Below, piece by piece: positions 43,444 through 51,776 of a stretch of DNA of 64,000 nucleotides; the first letter of the stretch is position 1; each line of letters opens with the position of its first letter. The notes beneath the pieces were generated by a model that saw only the letters and a program-made list of their open reading frames with translations, ran no database searches and had not been told where the DNA came from. Source of the stretch: Marimonas lutisalis (GTDB taxonomy: Bacteria > Pseudomonadota > Alphaproteobacteria > Rhodobacterales > Rhodobacteraceae). The DNA is taken from assembly GCF_005434965.1 (NCBI RefSeq), contig NZ_SKCI01000001.1, forward strand, positions 1,570,861 through 1,634,860, written 5' to 3'. The translations under genes and the position numbers were made by a program.

Positions 43444-44147
43444 GCAATGAATTGACCTTTCCGCCGCTTCTCTGGGGTGAAGAGGCACCGGACGATGCCT
43501 TCGTGCATGCCTGCATGCGGGCGGCCATGGCGTGTGACGCCGGCCTGGTGTCTTATAAGCTGGGCGTCTCGCAAATCCAGGGCGCTTTGGTTTTCGCCCC
43601 CGAGGTGCCTTTGAGGCTCGCAATGGCGATGCTGCCGGTTTGCGGCGTCGGCTTCCAGAACGCGCTTGGTGCGCTTGCCCCGCCCGAAGTTGCCGTGCAC
43701 CTGCAATGGGACGGCGGCATTCTAGTGAACGGCGCATCCTGCGGCCGGTTCCGTATCGTGGCCTCTAACGCGGATCCGGAGGCGGTCCCCGACTGGCTGG
43801 TGGTTGGTTTTACCTTGCCTCTCCTTCCGCCCAACGAAGACACAGGCGAAACCCCGGACCAGACCGCGCTTTATGCCGAAGGCTGCGCAGAAGTTTCCCC
43901 CCCGGCGTTGCTCGAGGCCTGGGCCCGGCATACGCTGAACTGGATCACCCGCTGGGAGCACGAAGGCCCCCGGCCTCTTCATGCAGAGTGGCGCGGACTG
44001 GCGCATGGCATCGGAGAGCCGATCAGCTGGGGCGAAAAAAGCGGCACCTTTCTGGGCGTGGACGAGGATTTCGGCATGTTGCTGCGTGATGATGCCGGCG
44101 AAACGCATCTTGTCCCGCTGACCGAAGTACTGGAGGAAACCCCATGA
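43440..44147 (+). CDS. Biotin/lipoate ligase-like protein with DUF4444 C-terminus
   Basis: A 235-residue protein. The N-terminal ~170 residues follow the biotin/lipoate ligase fold (LTFPPLLWGEEAPDDAFVHA, LPVCGVGFQNALGALAPPEV, VHLQWDGGILVNGASCGRF), and the C-terminal part GIGEPISWGEKSGTFLGVDE with FGMLLRD is DUF4444. Its ligase activity is unproven; key residues of true biotin ligases are not obvious. It overlaps mrp and the DUF6505 gene by four bases, a conserved trio in Rhodobacterales. Confidence 0.8.
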   Translation: MSNELTFPPLLWGEEAPDDAFVHACMRAAMACDAGLVSYKLGVSQIQGALVFAPEVPLRLAMAMLPVCGVGFQNALGALAPPEVAVHLQWDGGILVNGASCGRFRIVASNADPEAVPDWLVVGFTLPLLPPNEDTGETPDQTALYAEGCAEVSPPALLEAWARHTLNWITRWEHEGPRPLHAEWRGLAHGIGEPISWGEKSGTFLGVDEDFGMLLRDDAGETHLVPLTEVLEETP

Positions 44148-44623
44148 AACTGGCACGGGCAGTCCATTTCGACGAAAGCGACATGCGTGTCTACGCCAGC
44201 CCTGCCCGCACCGGCGAATGGTGCATTTCAGGAGGCTTCGAATTCTCGAACTGGACCGAAGCCGATCTGACAGGAAAGGCACGGCAGGCTTTTTCAAACG
44301 GCTGGTTCGGCCTTGAAACGGGGGGGCGCGCGACCTTTGTCGCGGTCACCAACCTTGAGCCCGCCGAACTCGATGACCTGACTGACCTGCTGTGCCAGCA
44401 CTTCGTGACATATTACGGCGCTCCGTCGGTGGAAGCCGCCCGCCCCGTTGCACAGGAAGAAATCGCACAGATGGCCGAGCTTTGCGAAGATCACGAGGCA
44501 AACACCTTGCTGACCGTCGCACGTGAACTGACTGAGGCCGGGGTTCGCGAGTCCTTCCGCGTGATCCAGCCACAGGACGCCGGACTGGAACAGTTCGCGG
44601 TTCACGGCTCTCTCGACGAATAA
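44144..44623 (+). CDS. DUF6505 family protein
   Basis: A 159-residue protein beginning MKLARAVHFDESDMRVY and containing GEWCISGGFEFSNW and GWFGLETGGRATFVAV, recognised as DUF6505. The function is unknown. The family is usually found after the DUF4444 gene beside Mrp and FDH genes, as here, so a part in FDH maturation is likely but unproved. Confidence 0.8.
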   Translation: MKLARAVHFDESDMRVYASPARTGEWCISGGFEFSNWTEADLTGKARQAFSNGWFGLETGGRATFVAVTNLEPAELDDLTDLLCQHFVTYYGAPSVEAARPVAQEEIAQMAELCEDHEANTLLTVARELTEAGVRESFRVIQPQDAGLEQFAVHGSLDE

Positions 44624-44695
44624 CCCGGCCGCGTCTCGATGTTCTTGGACATTTCCTGAGCGGGCTCTCCGGGCCGGCATGCCGCCAGGGACGTA

Positions 44696-45595
44696 TCAGG
44701 CGTTCCAAAGGACTGTGGCGAACTCGCGGGTGTCGTATCCGCCGTAGCTCTCGGCCCTGGCCCTGAAATGCTCGCCTGCGCAGAATTGGAACAGGGTTCT
44801 GACCTGTGGCTCGAACCACGCCTTCCGATCGACCAGCAGTGCGAACTCTTCTTCAATGATGGGCTGGAACTCAAGACCATAGGACCGCGCCACGGCTTCA
44901 AGGCCAAAAGCGGCATCGGCTTCGCCACGGCTCACCGCTTCCACGGCTTCATCCTCGGTGCGTGCGACCTCGGCAAAGTCCAGTCCAGACAGTTCCAGGC
45001 CGTGTTTTTCCGCCAGTTCCCGAAACAGCGCATCCGTACCAGACCCAGCTTGTCGCGGAACAACACGCCGTCCCTTCAAGTCAGGCAAGCCCGCAGGTGC
45101 TTCGTCGCCGGGGCGAAAAACAATACCGCGCCTTCGCACCGCAAACTGCACGAGAACAGCATTCTGGTTTGCAGCAACACGCGATACGGCCGGCACGTTC
45201 CAGAAGTCCGACTTCGGATCATGGATATGAAGTCCTGCCACCATGCCCTCGCCGCCGACGAAGCGGTCAAGTCCGTCAAATGACCCGTCATAGTAGGTCG
45301 CGAGACCGCAACGCGATTGCCGGACCGCCCAGTCCAGCAGCGGATCATGACTGCCCAGCAGAATAGCGGGCCTTGCGTCGGTTCTTCCCGCTTGCCGGCT
45401 CTTGCCACCGGATTTCGACCGCTCGATCCACTCCCGGATCTCGGCGGCTGGAAACAGGAGCTTCCCGGTGGCGCGTGAACACGGCACCTCGCCCGAGGCG
45501 GCCAGATCGTAGATCTTCCGCTCTTTGAGCCGCAACAAAACGGCCAGTTCCTTGACGGTCAGGTAATCGTGGTCCGAAATGGCAATTTCCGTCAT
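44696..45595 (-). CDS. HTH regulator with periplasmic-binding-like domain (tungstate/molybdate regulator candidate)
   Basis: A 299-residue protein. Residues 10-60 form an excisionase-type winged helix (YLTVKELAVLLRLKERKIYD, RATGKLLFPAAEIREWI). Residues 75-299 are a PBP-like domain with GSGTDALFRELAEKHG and ADAAFGLEAVA, as in ModE-like or TupR-like one-component regulators. It would sense an oxyanion or a molybdenum/tungsten cofactor precursor and control the tup operon. It is the last gene in the tupBCA line, separated from tupA by a hairpin. Confidence 0.82.
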   Translation of the reverse strand: MTEIAISDHDYLTVKELAVLLRLKERKIYDLAASGEVPCSRATGKLLFPAAEIREWIERSKSGGKSRQAGRTDARPAILLGSHDPLLDWAVRQSRCGLATYYDGSFDGLDRFVGGEGMVAGLHIHDPKSDFWNVPAVSRVAANQNAVLVQFAVRRRGIVFRPGDEAPAGLPDLKGRRVVPRQAGSGTDALFRELAEKHGLELSGLDFAEVARTEDEAVEAVSRGEADAAFGLEAVARSYGLEFQPIIEEEFALLVDRKAWFEPQVRTLFQFCAGEHFRARAESYGGYDTREFATVLWNA

Positions 45596-45613
45596 AGCAA
45601 AGCAGTCACTTGA

Positions 45614-45641
45614 TCGGGGCAGCCGCCATTGGCTGCCCCGA
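45614..45641. terminator. Perfect 11-bp hairpin between tupA and its regulator
   Basis: TCGGGGCAGCC pairs with GGCTGCCCCGA across a six-base loop, 8 bases past the tupA stop on the minus strand. No U-run follows. It could partly terminate tup transcripts so that the regulator is made at a lower level. Confidence 0.6.
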
Positions 45642-45649
45642 CAGTCTTA

Positions 45650-46468
45650 TCAGTTGGCGGGTGCATTTGGGAAGAATAGTTGCTGATCCGCGACCTTGTA
45701 GGCGGCGATGGCCTCCTGCCCCTCTTTCGAAACCAGCCAATCGGCAAAGGCCTGCGCCGCCTCGACTTTGACGCTGGGGCATTTCTCAGGGCTCACTGGG
45801 ATCACGCCATACTGGTTGAACATGTCCTCGTCGCCCTGCACCTGGATCGCGTAATCCTGCTTGTTGGCAAAGCTGATCCAGGTCGCCCGGTCTGTCATGA
45901 CATAGGCCCCCATGCCGATCCCGGCGTTAAGCGTTGCGCCCATGCCTGACCCGGTCTCGCGGTACCAGTCACCGCTTGCTGCCGCAGGATCAAATCCCGA
46001 GTCGCCCCAAAGCGCCATTTCCTTCTTGTGCGTGCCGCTGTCATCCCCGCGCGAGGCAAAGAGAGCGCCCTTGTCAGCGATCTGCGCCAGCGCGCCCTGC
46101 ACGTCGTTCATGCCGCCGACACCGGCGGGATCACCGGCTGGGCCCACGATGACGAAATCATTGTACATCAGGTCGGTGCGCTTGGTGCCGAACCCCGCGG
46201 CGACGAACTTTTCCTCCGACGATTTCGCATGAACCAGAAGCACGTCGCCATCGCAATTCTGGGCATTCTTGATCGCCTGCCCGGTTCCTACCGCGACCAC
46301 GTTGACCTGGATACCGGTCTTGTCCTGGAAGATCGGCAACAGGTAGTCATAAAGGCCCGAATTCGCCGTCGATGTCGTGGATTGAACGATAATCGACTGA
46401 TCCTGCGCCCATGCTGCCCCCCCCAGAAACAGCGCAGCTGCGCTCGCCATAAGTGTCTTTCCAAACAT
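45650..46468 (-). CDS. tupA: Tungstate ABC transporter substrate-binding protein TupA
   Basis: A 272-residue secreted binding protein. The signal peptide is residues 1-21 (ending AAWAQ). The TTTS-type oxyanion motif of TupA proteins is present as QSTTSTANSGLYDYLLP, and NAQNCDGDVLLVHAK, SRGDDSGTHKKEMALW and GMGATLNAG follow as in family members. It binds tungstate in the periplasm, with molybdate usually bound more weakly. The ATG at 46468 follows GGGAGA; a start 33 bases earlier would spoil the signal peptide. Confidence 0.9.
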   Translation of the reverse strand: MFGKTLMASAAALFLGGAAWAQDQSIIVQSTTSTANSGLYDYLLPIFQDKTGIQVNVVAVGTGQAIKNAQNCDGDVLLVHAKSSEEKFVAAGFGTKRTDLMYNDFVIVGPAGDPAGVGGMNDVQGALAQIADKGALFASRGDDSGTHKKEMALWGDSGFDPAAASGDWYRETGSGMGATLNAGIGMGAYVMTDRATWISFANKQDYAIQVQGDEDMFNQYGVIPVSPEKCPSVKVEAAQAFADWLVSKEGQEAIAAYKVADQQLFFPNAPAN

Positions 46469-46490
46469 CTCAGTTCTCCCTTTTGCTATT

Positions 46491-47246
46491 TCAGACGACA
46501 ATTCTGCCGTTCAGGTAGTGCCGCGCCGTTTCGCTCCGCGGTTCCGAGAAAAAATCGGTCGCGGCGCTGTGTTCGGCCACTCGGCCGTTGTGCAGAAAAA
46601 CAATGTCATCGGCCATTCGGCGCGCCTGGCCCATGTCATGGGTCACAAAGATGATGCGCGTTCCGCGCGCCCGCGCTTCGCTCACGATCTGCTCGATCGC
46701 GAGCACCGATGCGGGGTCGAGGCTGGCCGTGGGTTCATCAAGCAACAGAACCTCCGGATCCGTCGCCAGCGCCCGAGCCAGTGCCAATCGTTGCGCTTCT
46801 CCGCCCGACAGCAGGCGCGCGGGCTGATCGGCCTTTCGGGCCAGGCCAACATGATCCAGCAGCGCGCCGGTGCGCGCCCGGTCCTTGCCGCGGGATCGAA
46901 GAACGAAGTCCAAGTTGGCCGCCACCGAGCGTCGCAGCAGAACCGGCTTCTGGAACACCAGCGCCTGCCGCGCCGTAACCTCGGCTGGCTGCAGACCGCC
47001 CCAGCTCACACAGCCCGCTGTCGGCTGCATCAGACCATGTAGCAGTTTCAAAAACAGGGTTTTGCCAGAGCCGTTGAACCCCATGATCATGGTGCACCCC
47101 GTGGCGCCCAGATCGAGATTCAAGCCATCCAGCACGATCGTGTTTCCGAAACGCAGCACCAAATCCCGCACGCTGAGCGGCAGGAGCGCCGGGCGCGACG
47201 CTGCGCCGGCTGCCGAAGCAATGGTCATCGCGCCCACGTCAGACAT
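46491..47246 (-). CDS. tupC: Tungstate ABC transporter ATP-binding protein TupC
   Basis: A 251-residue ABC ATPase. The Walker A is MGFNGSGKTLFLKLL, the signature is LSGGEAQRLALARALA, and the Walker B LLLDEPTAS is followed by the switch His in FVTHDMGQARRM. It energises TupB. It overlaps tupB by eight bases and lies 22 bases before tupA. Confidence 0.9.
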   Translation of the reverse strand: MSDVGAMTIASAAGAASRPALLPLSVRDLVLRFGNTIVLDGLNLDLGATGCTMIMGFNGSGKTLFLKLLHGLMQPTAGCVSWGGLQPAEVTARQALVFQKPVLLRRSVAANLDFVLRSRGKDRARTGALLDHVGLARKADQPARLLSGGEAQRLALARALATDPEVLLLDEPTASLDPASVLAIEQIVSEARARGTRIIFVTHDMGQARRMADDIVFLHNGRVAEHSAATDFFSEPRSETARHYLNGRIVV

Positions 47247-47958
47247 AAGCCTGCCGCGCAGCCGTCATGCGCACCGATTGCACGGCCGCATTCACCCCGA
47301 GGGCGATGATCAACAGGATCAGCCCAAGCGCCAGTGCAAGCGCCAGATCACCCTTCGAAGTCTCCAGAGCGATGGCCGTCGTCATTACCCGCGTCAGGTG
47401 GTCGATATTGCCGCCAACGATAATCACGGCCCCCACCTCGGCCACGGCGCGCCCAAACCCGGCCAGACCAACCGTCAGCAACGAATAGCGAGCATCCCAC
47501 AAAAGTGCCCGGATCGTTTGCAGACGTGTCAGGCAGAGCGACCGAAACTGCTCAGAATACTCCATGTGCAGGTCTTCGAGAACCTGTCGGGACAAGGCCG
47601 CAACAATGGGCGCGATCAGAATGGTCTGTGCGATGATCATCGCTGCGGGTGTGTAAAGCAGCCCCAGAAAGCCCAGTGGCCCCGACCGCGAAAGATGCAG
47701 GTAGACCAATAGCCCGACCACCACCGGCGGCAGGCCCATCAAAGCGTTCATCACGATCAGAACACCATTGCGCCCACGAAAGCGGCCAATGGCAACCAGC
47801 GCTCCAACAGGCAAACCGACTAGACAGGCAAACGCCGTTGCCGTCAGGCTGACGCGAAGGGACAGAAAGACGATCTCCAACAAGTCCGGATCGCCGGACA
47901 GAACCAGCTGGATCGCGAGCCCCAGTGCATCCCCCACACCTTGCAATATATTCCCCAT
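47239..47958 (-). CDS. tupB: Tungstate ABC transporter permease TupB
   Basis: A 239-residue membrane protein with five or six helices and the permease EAA-type loop near AALSRQVLEDLHMEYSEQF to RALLWDARY. ALMGLPPVVVGLLVYLHLS and GLAGFGRAVAEVGAVIIVGG are typical of TupB. The ATG at 47958 is taken; a TTG six bases upstream is possible. First gene of tupBCA, an order in which the permease precedes the ATPase and the binding protein. Confidence 0.9.
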   Translation of the reverse strand: MGNILQGVGDALGLAIQLVLSGDPDLLEIVFLSLRVSLTATAFACLVGLPVGALVAIGRFRGRNGVLIVMNALMGLPPVVVGLLVYLHLSRSGPLGFLGLLYTPAAMIIAQTILIAPIVAALSRQVLEDLHMEYSEQFRSLCLTRLQTIRALLWDARYSLLTVGLAGFGRAVAEVGAVIIVGGNIDHLTRVMTTAIALETSKGDLALALALGLILLIIALGVNAAVQSVRMTAARQAYV

Positions 47959-48208
47959 GTGCAAATTTTTCCGAGCTTTGGGAAACTATGCAGCAAAATT
48001 CAAGACATTCAAGGCCGATGCTGCCCCGATCACATCAACCAAGTTGCATTTCTCATCTCCAGGCGCGGTTTCCCGCATCCTGTCTTGCCTCTGACGACTT
48101 TGAGCAACCCGCCCAATCGTTGGCCACTCGTCGCCACGATGACGCCACAATCGCAAGTGAACTTTGTTTTCCGTTAAATGGTGATCTTGTTCATTTCCCG
48201 CCACGTCG
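47959..48208. promoter_or_regulatory. 250-base divergent region between tupB and the kinase gene
   Basis: It must hold the tup promoter (minus) and the promoter of the kinase-GTPase operon (plus). An inverted repeat TTTCC-N8-GGAAA lies at 47968-47985, next to the tupB start, and could be part of a regulator site. No further conserved element was identified. Confidence 0.35.
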
Positions 48209-49549
48209 ATGCGCCAATGGCTCAAGATGCAAGATACAGAAGAAAAAGATCAATCGAACGAGTTGCCCTTTGGAGCTATCCTGCTGCAGGGGCAATACGA
48301 CGTCGAGACCCCCTTGGCCTACGGAGGTTTCGGGATAACGTATTTGGCGCGTGACAGTCTTGAGCGTCGCGTCGTTGTGAAAGAGTGTTTTCCCAACGAG
48401 ATCTGTGAGCGTTCCGGAAATCTCGTTCTGGCGAAGGACGCTTCCTTCCAGGAATCCTATCGCAAAATCGTCTGGGAATTCGTTGGCGAAGCGCGACGCC
48501 TGGCAAAGTTGAAGCACCCCAACATCGTTGCCGTGCACCAAGTCTTCGAGGAAAATCACACAGCGTATATGGCAATGGATTTTGTCGACGGCGAGGAGCT
48601 TCTCAATGTTCTGGAAACCAGCCCGGAACGCGTAACGCCGGCCTTGGTCCGGAACGTACTGTCGCAGGTGCTCGATGCTCTTCAGTATCTCCACGGGCTC
48701 GGCATTCTTCACCGCGACATATCGCCAGACAATCTCCTGCTTGACCTTGATGACCAGGTAACCCTGATCGATTTCGGCTCTGCACAAGAGATTTCCCAGA
48801 CATCCCGCGGCGTTATCGGCACGTCCCTTTCTGTCAAGGACGGGTACTCTCCCTACGAATTCTACATGCAGGATTCCGAACAGTCCGAGGCGAGCGACCT
48901 CTATTCGGTCGGCGCAACCATCTACCATCTGATCACCGGGAAGGCTCCGGTCGATTGCTGGACGAGGCTGGAAGCGATCCACAAGGACGAGCCCGATCCC
49001 TATGAGCCCCTGGCTGGCGGAGATTGGGGGCTTACCCGAGACTTTCTCGAGCTCATTGACCAGGCACTGGCAGTCACCCCCGAGAAGAGGCTGCAATCGG
49101 CGGCAGAATGGCTTGAGGTCATCCTATGCCTCGATAACGCTGAAAGCGGCGCCGACGTCGCGACAGAAGCGCGCGCCTATAGCGGCCAGATCCAACCCGT
49201 GCCGGCCAAGGTCATGAGCGGCGAAGCGTTCAACGAGGCAATTTCCGAACTCGTGGCTTCCGTCAACATGGATGTCGAAAACGCCTCCCAAAGCAGGAAA
49301 CCGGAGGGCGGACAGAAACTCCCCCCTCAAGAATCCATCGCCCAGGATCCGCCAAAACAAACCCCCGTCGATATCTTCGGGAACGTCATCGAAAACGTGA
49401 GCGCCTGGATGCGGGAGCAGGACAGCATGCTTCAGAAACAAGCAGCCCCGCCCGACACGCCCCCGGAACCGCAAAGGGACCTCATTGGAGAGCGGCAGGA
49501 AAAATCCCGGTACCTGCGTCTTCTGAGAGGTAGATTTTTCAACGCCTAA
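48209..49549 (+). CDS. Soluble eukaryotic-type Ser/Thr protein kinase
   Basis: A 446-residue Hanks-type kinase. The kinase domain covers about residues 25-300: glycine loop GGFG 39-42, Lys 58, Glu 94, HRD 168-170 with Asn 175, DFG 188-190, and SPYE in place of APE near residue 215. All catalytic residues are present, so activity is expected. The C-terminal ~130 residues are low in complexity with no transmembrane helix and no PASTA repeats, so it is probably cytosolic. It heads an operon with an FHA protein and a PP2C phosphatase. The start may be 48209 or the ATG at 48227. Confidence 0.9.
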   Translation: MRQWLKMQDTEEKDQSNELPFGAILLQGQYDVETPLAYGGFGITYLARDSLERRVVVKECFPNEICERSGNLVLAKDASFQESYRKIVWEFVGEARRLAKLKHPNIVAVHQVFEENHTAYMAMDFVDGEELLNVLETSPERVTPALVRNVLSQVLDALQYLHGLGILHRDISPDNLLLDLDDQVTLIDFGSAQEISQTSRGVIGTSLSVKDGYSPYEFYMQDSEQSEASDLYSVGATIYHLITGKAPVDCWTRLEAIHKDEPDPYEPLAGGDWGLTRDFLELIDQALAVTPEKRLQSAAEWLEVILCLDNAESGADVATEARAYSGQIQPVPAKVMSGEAFNEAISELVASVNMDVENASQSRKPEGGQKLPPQESIAQDPPKQTPVDIFGNVIENVSAWMREQDSMLQKQAAPPDTPPEPQRDLIGERQEKSRYLRLLRGRFFNA

Positions 49550-49585
49550 CCAAACGCCAACCGACCCCGGTCAAAAGGATCTGCC

Positions 49586-50878
49586 ATGAAATTTCTTCGC
49601 GACATAATCGACCAGAAAACCGCAAAAGCGGAACGCGCGGCAGCAGCCGGGCCGGAAAACCATCCTGATCTGGACCCAGAAGGACTTGGGTCCGCATTCA
49701 TCTTCGACCCATTCGAGGCAGACGAAGTAGAGGAAATCGTGAACAACGGTGATTCCGGCTCGCTCGGAGACAACATTTTTTCCTCGGACGGCACTAGCGA
49801 TGGCTTTCCCGTCGACAAGGCGGACCTGGAGTCCGATGCCGACGACAAACGTCTGGAGGCTCTGCTACAAGACGCACCTGCCCTGCCGAAAACCGATCCG
49901 ACCAGTGATCGTGCAACCGGACACAGCTCCGGAGAAAAGGCTGCCGAACCCGCGGACACTGGACGCCTGATACTCGAAGAAAAAGACCGAGCGTCTCTCT
50001 CGAAGGATGTCCTTCGGCCAGCACAGGCACCGGGAAAAGACGCAACCGAGTCCCCCGAAACAGCGGCAGCTCCCCGTCGTCATCCCTTTCCGGATCTGGT
50101 TAGTGCGGATCCAGAGGTCGGCCCCGTGTCTCCCTCGCGGGATACGGCCGTGCCGATGACCGAGAAGCGTCCTGAAACTGGCGCCGGCCGCGAGCAAGGG
50201 GTGAAGAAAACAGACACATCGAAGCCCAGCGACTCCAAACCCCAAATGTCGGCGCCTGTGCGCAAGCCACGCTCCATCGAGGAGCAGGCCACGCCCTCGA
50301 ACCACACGCCAGAGCAGGCGCATCGTCCCACCGAAACCGATTCGGAAAAGGCCGCAATCGAAGTGCCGCCACCGGCGGCCGGTAGAAACAAGGCTCGGGC
50401 CGGACGTGCCAAGACCCGGCTCCTCGGCTTCAACAGCTCCATGACCGCGGCTGAAAACCCCTTCGATAAGTCGAAGGTCCCGCAATCAGGCCAATATACG
50501 GAATTCCCGGTTGGCTGGCTTGTCATCGTCAAGGGCCCGGGACGCGGCGCCGCGTTCACATTGTTCAACGGCGTAACCCAAATCGGACGTGGCGAAGGCC
50601 AGACCGTGAAACTGGATTTCGGCGACAACTCGATCTCCCGTGAAAACCACGCGGCGATCGCATATGACCCTGAACAGAACTCTTTTTTCATCGGTCATGG
50701 CGGCAAGGCCAATCTGGTACGCTGCAACAACATGCCGGTTCTCGCCACCCAGGCTCTGTCCGCCGGGGACCTGATCCGCGTCGGAGAGACCACACTGCTC
50801 TTCTCACCGCTCTGCGGCCCCAACTTTCAATGGCATGTGCCCGAGAACTCCGAGCGTACCCATGCTGCACAAGGGTGA
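49586..50878 (+). CDS. FHA-domain protein with long disordered N-terminus
   Basis: A 430-residue protein. Residues 1-305 are acidic, Pro/Ser/Lys-rich and probably disordered, with several Thr and Ser that could be kinase targets. A C-terminal FHA domain (about 309-410) shows TQIGRGEGQTVKLDF and DNSISRENHAAI, with the conserved Arg, Ser and His for phosphothreonine binding. It is likely the readout of the neighbouring kinase. AAAGGA precedes the start. The end overlaps the phosphatase gene by 17 bases. Confidence 0.85.
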   Translation: MKFLRDIIDQKTAKAERAAAAGPENHPDLDPEGLGSAFIFDPFEADEVEEIVNNGDSGSLGDNIFSSDGTSDGFPVDKADLESDADDKRLEALLQDAPALPKTDPTSDRATGHSSGEKAAEPADTGRLILEEKDRASLSKDVLRPAQAPGKDATESPETAAAPRRHPFPDLVSADPEVGPVSPSRDTAVPMTEKRPETGAGREQGVKKTDTSKPSDSKPQMSAPVRKPRSIEEQATPSNHTPEQAHRPTETDSEKAAIEVPPPAAGRNKARAGRAKTRLLGFNSSMTAAENPFDKSKVPQSGQYTEFPVGWLVIVKGPGRGAAFTLFNGVTQIGRGEGQTVKLDFGDNSISRENHAAIAYDPEQNSFFIGHGGKANLVRCNNMPVLATQALSAGDLIRVGETTLLFSPLCGPNFQWHVPENSERTHAAQG

Positions 50879-51767
50879 ATTCCTATATGATACCGCGACG
50901 GTCATCAGCCAAGGCCGGCGAGAGCGACAGGAAGATGCGATTGTGGCGGACTTCCCCGCCGGAAACTCCATGGGTTTCGTCGTGCTGTCTGACGGCATGG
51001 GCGGTCACCACGCAGGGGATGTGGCCAGCAAGATCGTCGTGACTGAAGTTTTCAGCGAGTTGAAGCTCCAGTCGGGTGACATCCGCGAAATGGAACACAA
51101 GATCGGCGACATACTGCAGAACGCCATGTTTGGCGCGAATGATTGCGTCGGCATCTACTCGAAGGAATGCGGGACCGACGCTGTAATGGGCGCGACCCTT
51201 CTGGTTCCGGTCCTGATCGAAAACCGCCTCTTTTGGCTATCTGTCGGGGATTCCCCCCTGTTTCTGTTCCGCGGAGAGAAACTGAGGCGCTTGAACGAAG
51301 ATCACGCCATAGGATCCCAGGTCGAGTACCTGGTCTCGAATGGGTTGATGCTCCGAGACGAAGCCTTGAACTTTCCCGATCAGAATTGCCTCACGTCGGT
51401 TATCGTGGGCGACAAGATTCCGCAGGTCGACTGCTCGGCAGCACCCGTGGAACTCTTGGGAGAGGATATCCTGATCGTTGCGAGCGACGGGCTTCTGGTC
51501 CTGAGCGAAGACGAGATTGCCGAAACAATCGCCTCGGCGCAAAACTGGCCGGCGGCAGATATCAGCACTGCGCTCATGCGCAGGATCGAGGATGTCGATG
51601 ACCCTTTCCAGGACAACGTATCGATCTGCGTGATCAAACTGAAGGAAAGCGGCGCAAGGCCAGGTTTCGAGACCGAGAGAAACAATGCGAACTCCTCGCC
51701 AAATCTGGCGCGGAAGAAAATCACGCTCGTCGCCAGCGTTTCGCGATCGGCAGGCGCGGTTGGTTGA
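50862..51767 (+). CDS. PP2C-family protein phosphatase
   Basis: A 301-residue PPM phosphatase. Metal-binding residues appear in RRERQED (near residue 25), LSDGMGGHHAGDVAS (D44), LIVASDGLLVLSEDEI and DPFQDNVSICVI. It should reverse the phosphorylation made by the upstream kinase. No membrane segment is seen. The start is the ATG at 50862; an earlier in-frame start only adds residues shared with the FHA gene. It is followed after nine bases by the first GTPase gene. Confidence 0.88.
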   Translation: MLHKGEFLYDTATVISQGRRERQEDAIVADFPAGNSMGFVVLSDGMGGHHAGDVASKIVVTEVFSELKLQSGDIREMEHKIGDILQNAMFGANDCVGIYSKECGTDAVMGATLLVPVLIENRLFWLSVGDSPLFLFRGEKLRRLNEDHAIGSQVEYLVSNGLMLRDEALNFPDQNCLTSVIVGDKIPQVDCSAAPVELLGEDILIVASDGLLVLSEDEIAETIASAQNWPAADISTALMRRIEDVDDPFQDNVSICVIKLKESGARPGFETERNNANSSPNLARKKITLVASVSRSAGAVG

Positions 51768-51776
51768 CGGACCGAG

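Noticed and set aside
48209..51767. Kinase-FHA-phosphatase triad as part of a type VI secretion locus
   Set aside because: No TssB/TssC, TssM, Hcp, VgrG or ClpV-like proteins occur in the window on either side; the neighbours are GTPases and a tungstate transporter.
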